A DNA stretch of 64,000 bases from Terribacillus saccharophilus (GTDB taxonomy: Bacteria > Bacillota > Bacilli > Bacillales > Amphibacillaceae), in contig NZ_NPBD01000007.1 in assembly GCF_002272745.1 (NCBI RefSeq), positions 1 through 64,000 on the forward strand, written 5' to 3'. The notes beneath the pieces were generated by a model that was not told the origin of the DNA, did no database searches, and saw only the letters and a list, made by a program, of their open reading frames with translations. Made by a program: the position numbers and the translations under genes. Positions 25,683 through 34,254 of this stretch are shown here, piece after piece; within the stretch, counting starts at the first letter, position 1; each line of letters starts with the position of its first letter.

Positions 25683-26813
25683 ATGTTATCGAAAATGAAA
25701 GAGCTAGATAAGACGTTACTCTTTTTGGTTATATGTATTTGCTTATTTGGATTGATCATGGTGTATAGCGCTAGCTATCCATTAGGTTCAATAAAATATA
25801 ATGCCTCAAACTTCTTTTTTCATCGACAATGGATATCGTTTTTGATCGGAATCTTTGCCATGACAATAGGCTTTTTTCTGCCCTACAAGCTGTATCAAAA
25901 ATGGAGTCCTCTTCTTGTAATAGGATCAATGATACTGCTCATTCTTGTCCTCACACCTTGGTTTGGAGAAGTTCGGAATAACTCCCAGCGTTGGCTGCAG
26001 TTAGGGCCTATTGTCCTCCAGCCGGCAGAATTCGTAAAGTTTACAATGGTCGTCTATTTTGCATCTGTTTGTGGAAAAAAACATAAGGCACTTACAAGTT
26101 TTAGGAAAGAATTGTTACCTCCGCTCTTACTGTTGGGAATAGTATTCCTGCTCATTCTTATGCAGCCGGATCTAGGTACTGCTACTTCTATAGCAATACC
26201 TTGTTTCTTTATTCTGCTTTGTGCCGGGATTAAGAAACGTCATTTGTTCGCCATCGCTGGAGTTGGTGCGTGTGCTGTAATTTATTTAGCTGTATCTGCT
26301 CCTTATCGATTGGCGCGTATCTTATCCTTTCAGAACCCGTTTAGTGATCCAAATGGCAAAGGCTATCAGCTGATTAATGGTTATGAAGCAATCGCTTCTG
26401 GTGGTGTGTTTGGTAAAGGTGTGGGAGGCAGTGTACAAAAACTTGGTTTTCTTCCCGAAGCTCATACCGATTTTATTATGGCTGTCGTCTTGGAGGAACT
26501 GGGTACTTTGGGGCTGGCTGTAGTGTTCGTCCTTTATTTTGGGCTTCTCTTAAAAGGAGTCTACATAGCATTGCGGGCAGAAAGTTCATACGGTGCTTTA
26601 TTGACGATTGGTTTATTGTTTCAAATAATGGTTCAAGTAGTTTTTAACTTAGGTGCAGTTGCCGGTCTTTTGCCGATTACGGGGATACCATTGCCCTTTA
26701 TCAGTTATGGCGGTTCCTCTCTTATTGTGAATCTATTTACGATGGGAATTATTTTGCAGATATCGCGGAATGCCAAGCAAGTCCGTATTCCTCTCGTGGA
26801 AAGAAGGCGTTAA
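25683..26813 (+). CDS. ftsW: SEDS peptidoglycan glycosyltransferase (FtsW/RodA/SpoVE)
   Basis: A 376-residue ten-helix SEDS protein. Motifs: SQRWLQLGPIVLQPAEFVKF, GYQLINGYEAIASGGVFGKGVG, LPEAHTDFIMAVVLEELG (the Asp aligned with the catalytic Asp of RodA) and LPFISYGGSSL at the end. SEDS proteins polymerise lipid II with a partner class B PBP. ATG 25683 follows TTGGAG; TTG 25668 is possible. It is 2 bp from the next SEDS gene. Which SEDS subtype (division, elongation or sporulation) cannot be decided. Confidence 0.85.
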   Translation: MLSKMKELDKTLLFLVICICLFGLIMVYSASYPLGSIKYNASNFFFHRQWISFLIGIFAMTIGFFLPYKLYQKWSPLLVIGSMILLILVLTPWFGEVRNNSQRWLQLGPIVLQPAEFVKFTMVVYFASVCGKKHKALTSFRKELLPPLLLLGIVFLLILMQPDLGTATSIAIPCFFILLCAGIKKRHLFAIAGVGACAVIYLAVSAPYRLARILSFQNPFSDPNGKGYQLINGYEAIASGGVFGKGVGGSVQKLGFLPEAHTDFIMAVVLEELGTLGLAVVFVLYFGLLLKGVYIALRAESSYGALLTIGLLFQIMVQVVFNLGAVAGLLPITGIPLPFISYGGSSLIVNLFTMGIILQISRNAKQVRIPLVERRR

Positions 26814-26815
26814 CT

Positions 26816-27991
26816 ATGTTTGTAAAGAAATTGCGATTGGACGAGTTGGATAAGCCGATCTTGACCATATTATGTGTGTTGTGCGGAATCAGTATTTTAT
26901 TCATTTTTAGTACGCAGTCTGGAGGACAATTCGGTGCCCAGAATTTTGCATTGAAGCAATTTATCAATTATGTAATTGGCTTTACTTTATTGTTATTGTT
27001 CAGACTATTGGATTTGAATCAGCTTCGTTTACTAGCTTGGTCATTCTACATTGTTTCATTTTTGTCGCTATTGTTTCTTACTATTGCACCGGAATCGATT
27101 GCGCCTAATATATTGGGGGCGAAAAGATGGTTCAGTATCCCTTTCGTAGGATCTATCCAGCCATCAGAGTTTTTCCGTGTCAGCTTGATTGTATTGGTAG
27201 CCAAGTTGATAGCTGATTTCAAAGAAAAACACCCTAATAGAACAATACAGGAGGATTTGCTTCTACTGGGTAAAATATTGCTCGTGGCGATTCCTCCTAG
27301 CCTGCTTGTCTATCAGCAGCCAGATACAGGTATGGTCATGCTTTACATATTTGCGATAGTAGCAATGTTAGGAATGATAAAGCTTAATAAAATTGTGGTG
27401 ACAATAGGCGTACTTGTTCCTTTACTAGCTATCAGTATAATTACTTGCTTATTCTTATTTAAACCAGAGATTATTTATGATGACGTTATACCGAAGCTGA
27501 AACCCCATCAGCAGGACCGAATCATTGGCTGGCTGGATCCAAGTGATAACAGCAACCAAGCGTTTCAAAGCAGAAGATCTGTTTTAGCAGTTGGAACAGG
27601 CGGAATGATAGGAAAAGGAATAGAAGGCGGAAATGTGTATGTCCCGGAAAAGCACACAGATTTTATCTTTGCTTCTATTGCAGAAGAGGGAGGATTTCTG
27701 ACAGGGTCAGCTGTTATATTGCTCTTTTTCCTACTAATAACAAGAATTTTAGAAATAGGTTCAAAGAGTAATGATCGATTCGGAACGTATATTTGTGCCG
27801 GATTGGCTTTGAGTCTTACTATACAAATAGTGCAGAACATAGGTATGGTAGAGGGGATGTTACCAGTCAAAGGAATTGCTCTTCCTTTTTTGACATACGG
27901 AGGTAGCTCTTTATTTTCTAATATGATCCTGCTGGGGATTGTTATGTCTGTTCGGAATACATATGCCCATCAGTTTTTTGGAGAACAATAG
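26816..27991 (+). CDS. rodA: Second SEDS protein (RodA-like)
   Basis: A 391-residue SEDS protein, tandem to and diverged from the preceding gene. Motifs: GAKRWFSIPFVGSIQPSEFFRVSLI, DPSDNSNQAFQSRRSVLAVGTGGMIGKGI, VPEKHTDFIFASIAEEGGFL (catalytic-type Asp kept) and LPFLTYGGSSLFSN. About ten membrane helices. Spacing of 2 bp shows co-transcription with the first SEDS gene. No class B PBP is adjacent; one is encoded at 55.7-57.7 kb but far away and on the other strand. Confidence 0.82.
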   Translation: MFVKKLRLDELDKPILTILCVLCGISILFIFSTQSGGQFGAQNFALKQFINYVIGFTLLLLFRLLDLNQLRLLAWSFYIVSFLSLLFLTIAPESIAPNILGAKRWFSIPFVGSIQPSEFFRVSLIVLVAKLIADFKEKHPNRTIQEDLLLLGKILLVAIPPSLLVYQQPDTGMVMLYIFAIVAMLGMIKLNKIVVTIGVLVPLLAISIITCLFLFKPEIIYDDVIPKLKPHQQDRIIGWLDPSDNSNQAFQSRRSVLAVGTGGMIGKGIEGGNVYVPEKHTDFIFASIAEEGGFLTGSAVILLFFLLITRILEIGSKSNDRFGTYICAGLALSLTIQIVQNIGMVEGMLPVKGIALPFLTYGGSSLFSNMILLGIVMSVRNTYAHQFFGEQ

Positions 27992-28031
27992 GAGGCTACT
28001 TAGACATTTAGAAGATAGTCGTAATAAAAAA

Positions 28032-28055
28032 AGCCTGCAAAAAGTTTTGCAGGCT
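28032..28055. terminator. Terminator between rodA and the first SDR gene
   Basis: AGCCTGCAAAA/TTTTGCAGGCT stem. The minus-strand side has T7, the plus side CTTATT. Confidence 0.85.
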
Positions 28056-28065
28056 CTTATTGTAT

Positions 28066-28809
28066 TTACTGAGCTAGGTAACCGCCGTCAACTACAAGCG
28101 TTTCACCTGTTACGAAGTCGTTTTCAGTCAAGAATACGATAGCGTGTGCGATTTCATCCGCTTTACCAAGACGGCCAATTGGGTGTTTCGCTACAAGGCT
28201 ATCATAGAAGTCTCCAAGAGCTTCTTTGTTTACCATTCCTGATTCAACGAAGCCTGGGTTTACAGCGTTAACACGAATATTTTTATCGCCATATTCCACA
28301 GCTAGAGATTTAGTCAATGTGTTAACAGCACCTTTGCTGGCATTATAAGAGAATGCGCCAGGCTGTGCAACGAAGCCGAGTACAGAAGACGTGTTGATGA
28401 TGACGCCGCCGCCTGATTTCAACATTTCTTGGATAGCATATTTGGAAGCCAAGAAAATACCATCCTGGTTGATTGCGATTACTTTGCGGTAATCTTCATA
28501 AGACAGCTCATGAGTTGCGCTCATGCCGCCGATACCAGCATTGTTTACAAGAATATCAACTTGACCGTAATGTGCTACTGTTTGATCGATCAAACTCTTA
28601 ATAGAATCCTGTTCAGCAGCGTTGAACTCGATGAATAGAACGTCCCCGCCAGCCGCTTTCAGTCTGTCAGTTTCTCTTTGTCCAGCTTCAGCGTTATAGT
28701 CTGCAATAACTACTTTACCGCCTTTATTTACATAAGCTTCTGCAGTTGCAAGACCGATACCAGATGCTGCTCCTGTAACGATTGCTACTTTTCCTTCGAT
28801 TGTTGACAT
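28066..28809 (-). CDS. Short-chain dehydrogenase/reductase
   Basis: A 247-residue classical SDR: cofactor motif TGAASGIG (residues 12-19), Asp in VIADYN suggesting NAD(H) preference, NNAG near 88, catalytic Ser in INTSSVLG, and YNASK (Tyr-x3-Lys). The C-terminal motif TGETLVVDGGYLAQ is typical of 3-oxoacyl-ACP reductase, glucose dehydrogenase or acetoin reductase-like SDRs; the substrate is not evident. It is a paralogue of the SDR at 34.3-35.0 kb. GGGGGTCACGCAT precedes the start. Confidence 0.85.
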   Translation of the reverse strand: MSTIEGKVAIVTGAASGIGLATAEAYVNKGGKVVIADYNAEAGQRETDRLKAAGGDVLFIEFNAAEQDSIKSLIDQTVAHYGQVDILVNNAGIGGMSATHELSYEDYRKVIAINQDGIFLASKYAIQEMLKSGGGVIINTSSVLGFVAQPGAFSYNASKGAVNTLTKSLAVEYGDKNIRVNAVNPGFVESGMVNKEALGDFYDSLVAKHPIGRLGKADEIAHAIVFLTENDFVTGETLVVDGGYLAQ

Positions 28810-28925
28810 ATGCGTGACCCCCAGTAAGTGTGTTTAGGTAAATTATCCTACAACTTTATGATGAACTTTTGAACTAGATAAGTCAAGAAATTGACACATT
28901 CTTAGCATATTTTTCATGCTAAGAA

Positions 28926-28951
28926 AAGAAGCGCCCTGCAGACGCTCCTCT
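28926..28951 (-). terminator. Terminator after the glucosidase gene
   Basis: On the minus strand GAGCG/CGCTTC with a 9 nt loop and TTTTC. A second small hairpin, TTAGCAT/ATGCTAA, is at 28903-28922. Confidence 0.6.
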
Positions 28952-28962
28952 TTATTGTGCTA

Positions 28963-30645
28963 TTATTTTTCATACTTATACACAACTGCTTCGTATGGTT
29001 GTAGTATATTTTTATTATCCACATGTGGATAATTGCTGATTACACAACTCTTTTTATCCCAATCATCCACACACTCGCTGGGGATATCGTATTGTGCTTC
29101 TTCATTAGTCATATTCAGCAGGATAATCCATTCCTCATTATCCAGCTGGCGTATATATCCAAAGATTTGCTCGTGGTCGTTTAGGATAATCTCAAAATCT
29201 CCATATACCATAATGGAGTTTTCTTTACGGAGCCGAATTAGCTTGCGATAAAACTGCAGAACAGAATCTGGATTATCAACACCTGATTGCACGTTAATTT
29301 CCTTATAATTCGGATTGACCGGGAGCCAAGGTGTACCATCTGTGAAGCCTGCTTGATCTGATGTATTCCACTGCATTGGAGTTCTGGCATGGTCACGAGT
29401 CTTCTCCTGTATTCGATCCATAATAGTCGTTTCAGAAGCACCTTGCTCGTTCACTTTCAAATCATAGTAGCTGAGTGCTTCTTGGTCATCTATTGAATCA
29501 ATAGAATCGAAATGAGGATAGTTGGTCATACCAAGTTCTTCTCCCTGAAAAATGAACGGTGTCCCGCGCAAAGTATGCAGCATAGTAGCTAGCAGCTTTG
29601 CCGATGGAATCCTATATTCTCCATCATCTGCAAAGGTTGAAACCATTCGCGGTGCATCATGGTGGCTAAGGTATAAACCGAACCAGCCTCCGCCATCGCC
29701 AACGTCCTTTTGCCATTTGCGAAGTACCTCACGGAAATCATGTACTGACCATTTCTTACTTTTGTACTTATCTTCATCCTGATCAGCGAGTTCAGATGCT
29801 TCAGCAGACAGTACCATATCCAATTCTTCACGCTCTTGCTTTGTATACCGAAGTACATCATGATCATGTACGGCAGAGGTTTCACCTGCTGTGAAGAACT
29901 CGAAATCCTTTTTCAACTCTCTGTTCATTTCATGCAGATAGTTGTGGATGTGCGGACCGTTTTTAAAGTATTCCTCACCTTTAGCCTGTAATGTCTCTTG
30001 ATCAGAATCTGGGAAGCGCCGATCCTTCGAGATGACATTTACTGCATCTATACGGAAGCCGTCAATTCCTTTTTCCAGCCAGAATCGCATAATATCATAT
30101 ATCTCTTGGCGGACTTGCGGGTTATCCCAATTTAAATCGGGCTGTTTATCGCTGTAAAGATGCAAATAAAATTCTTCTGTCTGCTCATTCCACGTCCACA
30201 CTGGGTGTCCAAGATGGGAGCGCCAATTCGAAGGAAGAGTGCCATCGGGGTTTCCTTGTTCCCAAATATAATAATTATGATAAGGATTATCCTTAGAGGA
30301 CCTCGCTTGTCGGAACCATTCATGCTCGATGGAGGTATGATTCGGTACGATATCGAGTACAAGCTTAATGCCGCGACGGTGAAATTCTGCCAGTATGTCT
30401 TCAAATTGTTCCATTGTCCCGTACTCTGGCTGAATGGCTCTGAAATCCTTTACATCATAGCCGTGGTCAACATCCGCGGATACATAGATAGGGGGAAGCC
30501 ATACTGTATCCACTCCGAGATATTCTAAGTAATCTATTTTCTCCAAAATACCGCCAAAATCGCCGATTCCATCTCCATTGCTGTCTTTAAAGCTACGGGT
30601 ATACAATTCGTAGATAACACTTTCCTTCCAGTACTTCTTCTCCAT
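28963..30645 (-). CDS. malL: GH13 alpha-glucosidase (oligo-1,6-glucosidase type)
   Basis: A 560-residue GH13_31 enzyme that cleaves terminal glucose from short alpha-glucans in the cytoplasm. Catalytic residues: Asp200 (GFRIDAVN), Glu255 (FFTAGE) and Asp330 (YLSHHDAPR), plus DIVPNHTS near residue 98 and the N-terminal calcium loop DSNGDGIGDFGG. The residue after the nucleophile is Ala, where alpha-1,6 enzymes usually have Val and alpha-1,4 enzymes Thr, so linkage preference is open. The fourth motif reads SHHDAPR rather than NHDQPR. Single-gene unit, no PTS or ABC partner adjacent. Confidence 0.87.
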   Translation of the reverse strand: MEKKYWKESVIYELYTRSFKDSNGDGIGDFGGILEKIDYLEYLGVDTVWLPPIYVSADVDHGYDVKDFRAIQPEYGTMEQFEDILAEFHRRGIKLVLDIVPNHTSIEHEWFRQARSSKDNPYHNYYIWEQGNPDGTLPSNWRSHLGHPVWTWNEQTEEFYLHLYSDKQPDLNWDNPQVRQEIYDIMRFWLEKGIDGFRIDAVNVISKDRRFPDSDQETLQAKGEEYFKNGPHIHNYLHEMNRELKKDFEFFTAGETSAVHDHDVLRYTKQEREELDMVLSAEASELADQDEDKYKSKKWSVHDFREVLRKWQKDVGDGGGWFGLYLSHHDAPRMVSTFADDGEYRIPSAKLLATMLHTLRGTPFIFQGEELGMTNYPHFDSIDSIDDQEALSYYDLKVNEQGASETTIMDRIQEKTRDHARTPMQWNTSDQAGFTDGTPWLPVNPNYKEINVQSGVDNPDSVLQFYRKLIRLRKENSIMVYGDFEIILNDHEQIFGYIRQLDNEEWIILLNMTNEEAQYDIPSECVDDWDKKSCVISNYPHVDNKNILQPYEAVVYKYEK

Positions 30646-30705
30646 CTGATCACCTGTCCTCCAAAATTTTCTTGTAGGACTATTCCCTTAGTAGAGATAA
30701 ATGAA

Positions 30706-30736
30706 AACCGCCAAGCTCATTGAAAGCAAGGCGGTT
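30706..30736 (-). terminator. Terminator after two small membrane-protein genes
   Basis: AACCGCC/GGCGGTT stem with TTTTCAT on the minus strand. Confidence 0.75.
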
Positions 30737-30741
30737 ATGTA

Positions 30742-30843
30742 CTAGCTGCGAATTTTCTTGATGATTAAGAAACAAAGTGCTGCAGCGATTCCAGCTGCAG
30801 CATACGGGGAGATTTCCAGCTTTATTTTTATAGAAAAATTCAT
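30742..30843 (-). CDS. 33-residue single-pass membrane miniprotein
   Basis: Too short for standard gene calling. The sequence runs MNFSIKIKLEISPYAAAG, then a membrane helix IAAALCFLIIKK and the end IRS. It has a strong ribosome binding site, GGGAGG, 7 nt upstream of the ATG, and a terminator 6 bp after the stop, which together support a real gene. It lies 70 bp after the 67-residue membrane-protein gene, likely in one transcript. Function unknown. Confidence 0.6.
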   Translation of the reverse strand: MNFSIKIKLEISPYAAAGIAAALCFLIIKKIRS

Positions 30844-30913
30844 CGCTATTCCTCCCTTTATAATCGAAAGATATTATAAAAAAGTGGCCACACGAAACGC
30901 TAATTTCCTCCGA

Positions 30914-31117
30914 TTATTCTTTAGACTCGTGCTTAGTCGAAGCTATTTTTTTAGATCTGCGGTACAGCAAAATTCCAGCCAATCCATAGACTAGTCCAAG
31001 AACAACAAAAGCAATTCCTAAATAAAATTTATCACTAGCCCATATCATCACACCAATTCCAGCGAGAATACAGAGTGTACCAAGGAAGAGTATATAAAGG
31101 GCGTTCTTTTTTAACAT
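30914..31117 (-). CDS. Small two-helix membrane protein
   Basis: A 67-residue protein with two hydrophobic segments (ALYILFLGTLCILAGIGVMI and LGIAFVVLGLVYGLAGILLY) and a basic, Ser/Lys-rich C-terminal tail. AGGAGGC lies upstream of the ATG. Divergent from lytS. Not recognised further. Confidence 0.65.
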   Translation of the reverse strand: MLKKNALYILFLGTLCILAGIGVMIWASDKFYLGIAFVVLGLVYGLAGILLYRRSKKIASTKHESKE

Positions 31118-31250
31118 AAAATAAAAGCCTCCTAAACGGTGTTAAACTTGTACTATTATAACAGAAAGCAAGACATTTTGATGCCTTATCTATTAAACTG
31201 GAAGCCTTTCCGATAAAATGGAACTAAGACATATTGCGGGGGGAGACAGC

Positions 31251-33032
31251 ATGCTGAGTTTGGTTCCATTAATGATTGAACGGGTGGGTATCATCCTGAT
31301 AACGGTTTTCCTGTTCTCCCAATTGAAAGCGTTTCGACGGCTTATTCTTCACAATCAATCAATGAAAGAGAAATTGCTTTTATTGCTTATTTTCGGATTC
31401 TTTGGTGTGTTGAGCAATTATACAGGCGTAGAGATCCATGGTGACAATCGCATGGCCAACACGTGGTTATTAGATATTGAGGCGGATAGTGCCATTGCAA
31501 ATACTCGAATTCTTGGGGTGACGATTGGCGGTTTGCTGGGAGGACCTATTGTAGGGTTGGGTGTCGGCTTAATAGCTGGTGTGCACCGATTGTTACTAGG
31601 CGGATTCACAGCTGAGGCTTGTGCAATCTCAACTGTATTAGCTGGTTTAGCAGCGGGCTATTTCGGACGTCGACGCAAACAGAAAAAACAGCTGACAGCA
31701 GGGTATGCTATCCTGATTGGCGTCTCGATGGAGATCATCCAGATGGCCTTGATTTTGCTGCTATCATCCGACATGGAACCAGCTTGGCAGCTTGTGCAAA
31801 TCATCGGTTTGCCGATGATCGTAATAAATGGAATCGGCATGCTGCTGTTCATGCTTATTATTCAGATTATCCTGCGAGAGCAAGAGCGAACACGCGCGCT
31901 GCAGACGAATGCTGCATTTGCTATAGCAGACCATACGCTTCCTTATTTCCGGAAAGGACTGAACACGGATTCGTGTAATAAAGTGGCAGAAATCATGCTG
32001 GAATGGACAGAGGCCGATGCGATCGCAATCACAGATAAACATGGTGTACTAACTCATGTTGGGGTCGGGTCTGATCATCATTTACCAACCCACGGTTTTG
32101 CTACCGAGCTGACAAAACGTGTGCTTCAGGAAGGGCGTGTACTGACGGCTAAATCACAGGAAGAGATTTTATGCTCTCATCCGAACTGCCCGCTGCGTGC
32201 GGCGGTCGTTCTCCCACTTCGAGTCGGGGAGGAAACAGTTGGTACGTTAAAGCTGTATTTCATGAATCCAAACGACTTGACGCGGGTGGAACAGGAGCTG
32301 GCAGAAGGATTAGCTAATCTGTTTTCCACACAGCTGGAGCTTGCTGAAGCTGAGCAGCAGAGCAAGCTGCTGAAAGATGCGGAAATTAAAGCGTTGCAAG
32401 CGCAAGTTCATCCGCATTTTTTATTTAATAGCATTAATACGATATCTATTCTTTGCAGAACAGACCCGAACCAGGCACGTCAACTGTTGCAGGAACTGAG
32501 CCGCTTTTTCCGAAGCAATTTGCAGGGAGCAAGGCATATGCTGATTCCGCTTGAGAAGGAAATCGAGCATATTCGGGCATATATCTCACTGGAGCAAGCC
32601 AGGTTTCCAGAAAAATTCATGTTGCAGCTTGAAATTGAGCCTGGGTTGGAACAGACTCTTGTCCCGCCATTCCTGCTGCAACCATTGGTCGAAAATAGTG
32701 TGAAGCACGGTTTTCGTGACACAGAAGCAAACGGAACAATACTAATCAGTATCAAAAGAAAGGATGAATATGTCAGCATTACTGTGAAAGATAATGGAAA
32801 TGGAATGGAACAGGATAAACTGACTCAAGCAGGGCTGCAGACAGTCGATTCGGTAACAGGCACAGGAACAGCACTGATTAACATACGGGAACGGCTGGAA
32901 GGCATTTATAATCATGAAGCAACATTACTTATTACAAGTAAACAGGAGAAAGGTACGACTATTCGTATCCAGCTGCCAAGCAGTCAGAAAGGGGAGATAC
33001 CATATGATGACGGCCTTTATCGTCGAGGATGA
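31251..33032 (+). CDS. lytS: LytS-type sensor histidine kinase
   Basis: A 593-residue kinase: N-terminal 5TM-5TMR_LYT receptor domain (about residues 1-200, with EIHGDNRMANTWLLDIEADSAIANTRILGVTIGGLLGGP), a GAF-like domain (about 215-350, with Cys-rich ILCSHPNCPLRAAV), His_kinase motif QVHPHFLFNSINTI (phospho-His) and HATPase (LVENSVKHGF, VKDNGNGM). In Bacillus and Staphylococcus LytST responds to pyruvate or membrane state. ATG 31251 follows GGGGGGAG; the frame from 31218 is extended without a site. Overlaps lytT by 29 nt. Confidence 0.88.
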   Translation: MLSLVPLMIERVGIILITVFLFSQLKAFRRLILHNQSMKEKLLLLLIFGFFGVLSNYTGVEIHGDNRMANTWLLDIEADSAIANTRILGVTIGGLLGGPIVGLGVGLIAGVHRLLLGGFTAEACAISTVLAGLAAGYFGRRRKQKKQLTAGYAILIGVSMEIIQMALILLLSSDMEPAWQLVQIIGLPMIVINGIGMLLFMLIIQIILREQERTRALQTNAAFAIADHTLPYFRKGLNTDSCNKVAEIMLEWTEADAIAITDKHGVLTHVGVGSDHHLPTHGFATELTKRVLQEGRVLTAKSQEEILCSHPNCPLRAAVVLPLRVGEETVGTLKLYFMNPNDLTRVEQELAEGLANLFSTQLELAEAEQQSKLLKDAEIKALQAQVHPHFLFNSINTISILCRTDPNQARQLLQELSRFFRSNLQGARHMLIPLEKEIEHIRAYISLEQARFPEKFMLQLEIEPGLEQTLVPPFLLQPLVENSVKHGFRDTEANGTILISIKRKDEYVSITVKDNGNGMEQDKLTQAGLQTVDSVTGTGTALINIRERLEGIYNHEATLLITSKQEKGTTIRIQLPSSQKGEIPYDDGLYRRG

Positions 33033-33717
33033 GCCGCTTGCTCGCCAGGAGCTTGTCTTTCTTTTGGAAAATAGCGGAGAAGTCGAAGTTATTGGAGAAG
33101 GATCGACTTTAACCAAAAGCTATGAAGCCATACGAAACACAGCGCCTGATGTCGTCTTTTTAGACATAGAACTTGCCGAAGGAACTGGGCTGCAGCTAGC
33201 GGAAAAACTGCAACAGCTGCCAAATTCACCTTCCTTCGTATTTGCAACAGCGTACGATGACTATGCTCTGCAGGCATTTGAGCTGCATGCAGCTGATTAT
33301 CTGCTTAAGCCATTCGATGAACAGCGGATCAATCAGTGCATTAATAAACTGCAGCGGATGATCCCGGGTGCTTCGGAGCCGAAAACGCCAATCAAGAAAC
33401 TTCCCGTCATAGAGAATGAGCGGATTTCTTTGCTCGATATCCAGTCCATCCTCTATATCACTACCCAGAGCGGTAAAACCCAGATAAAGACACTCCAGAA
33501 GCTCTTCCATTTAAATGAGCCGCTGGCATCTGTGGAGAAAAAGCTGACAGTTTCGAGTTTTATGCGTGTGCATCGCAGTTATATCGTCCATCTTGAACAT
33601 GTAACTGCGTTAGAGCCATGGTTTAATTCCACATATAATCTCGTAATGGAGGATGGTTCTAAAGTTCCGGTGAGCAGAACTTATGTGAGAGAAGTGAAGG
33701 AGCGATTTGGTTTATGA
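33004..33717 (+). CDS. lytT: LytT/LytR-type response regulator (LytTR DNA-binding domain)
   Basis: A 237-residue regulator: receiver domain (EDEPLAR near residue 8, phospho-acceptor Asp in VVFLDIELAEG, Lys in LLKPFDEQR) and a C-terminal LytTR domain (about 135-237; FMRVHRSYIVHLEHV, DGSKVPVSRTYVREVKE). AAAGGGGAG precedes ATG 33004. It sits in one operon with lytS and a TPR gene. The usual target lrgAB/pftAB is not next to it. Confidence 0.88.
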   Translation: MMTAFIVEDEPLARQELVFLLENSGEVEVIGEGSTLTKSYEAIRNTAPDVVFLDIELAEGTGLQLAEKLQQLPNSPSFVFATAYDDYALQAFELHAADYLLKPFDEQRINQCINKLQRMIPGASEPKTPIKKLPVIENERISLLDIQSILYITTQSGKTQIKTLQKLFHLNEPLASVEKKLTVSSFMRVHRSYIVHLEHVTALEPWFNSTYNLVMEDGSKVPVSRTYVREVKERFGL

Positions 33718-34196
33718 ATGAGCTGTTTGAGGCGATTAGTTTAAGAGAAGCAGGTAAGCTGGCGGAAGCCAATAAAAGATTGATCGAGTTGGCTTCTGCT
33801 TATCCAGATGATGCTGAAGTACAGTATCAATGTGCATGGAGCTTTGATGTACTTGGACAGGAAGCTGCTGCTGTACCTTATTATGAACGTGGAATTGCGC
33901 TGGGATTACCAAAAGAGCATGAAGAGGGTGCTTATTTAGGGTTAGGAAGTACATACCGGACACTAGGGAATTATAAAAAAGCTGAGCAAACCTTGAAAGA
34001 AGCAATGAATCTGTTCCCCAAAAATAATGCTTTTCCTGTTTTCTACGCCATGGTGAAATATAATCAAAAAGAACATGGTGAAGCGATGCAGATTCTCCTC
34101 CAATTGCTTGCCGAAACAACATCCGATAATGATATCTTAGAATATCAGAGGGCAATTGCTTTTTATGCGGATAAGCTGGATATCGTGTGGAGTTGA
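33714..34196 (+). CDS. Tetratricopeptide-repeat protein
   Basis: A 160-residue soluble helical protein with about three TPR units (EAGKLAEANKRLIELASAYPDDAEVQYQ, EEGAYLGLGSTYRTLGNYKKAEQTLKEAMNLFP, NQKEHGEAMQILLQLLAE), of the TPR_5 type. The start overlaps the lytT stop by 4 nt (ATGA), so it is translationally coupled to the two-component system and may be an accessory or output protein. No catalytic motif is seen. Confidence 0.8.
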   Translation: MNELFEAISLREAGKLAEANKRLIELASAYPDDAEVQYQCAWSFDVLGQEAAAVPYYERGIALGLPKEHEEGAYLGLGSTYRTLGNYKKAEQTLKEAMNLFPKNNAFPVFYAMVKYNQKEHGEAMQILLQLLAETTSDNDILEYQRAIAFYADKLDIVWS

Positions 34197-34217
34197 GAAG
34201 TCGTTAATGCAAAAGAA

Positions 34218-34249
34218 AAGCCCCACTCACGATCAGAGAGTGGGGCTTT
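34218..34249. terminator. Bidirectional terminator after the lytST-TPR operon
   Basis: AAAGCCCCACTC/GAGTGGGGCTTT stem. Also closes the convergent SDR gene. Confidence 0.9.
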
Positions 34250-34254
34250 AAATA

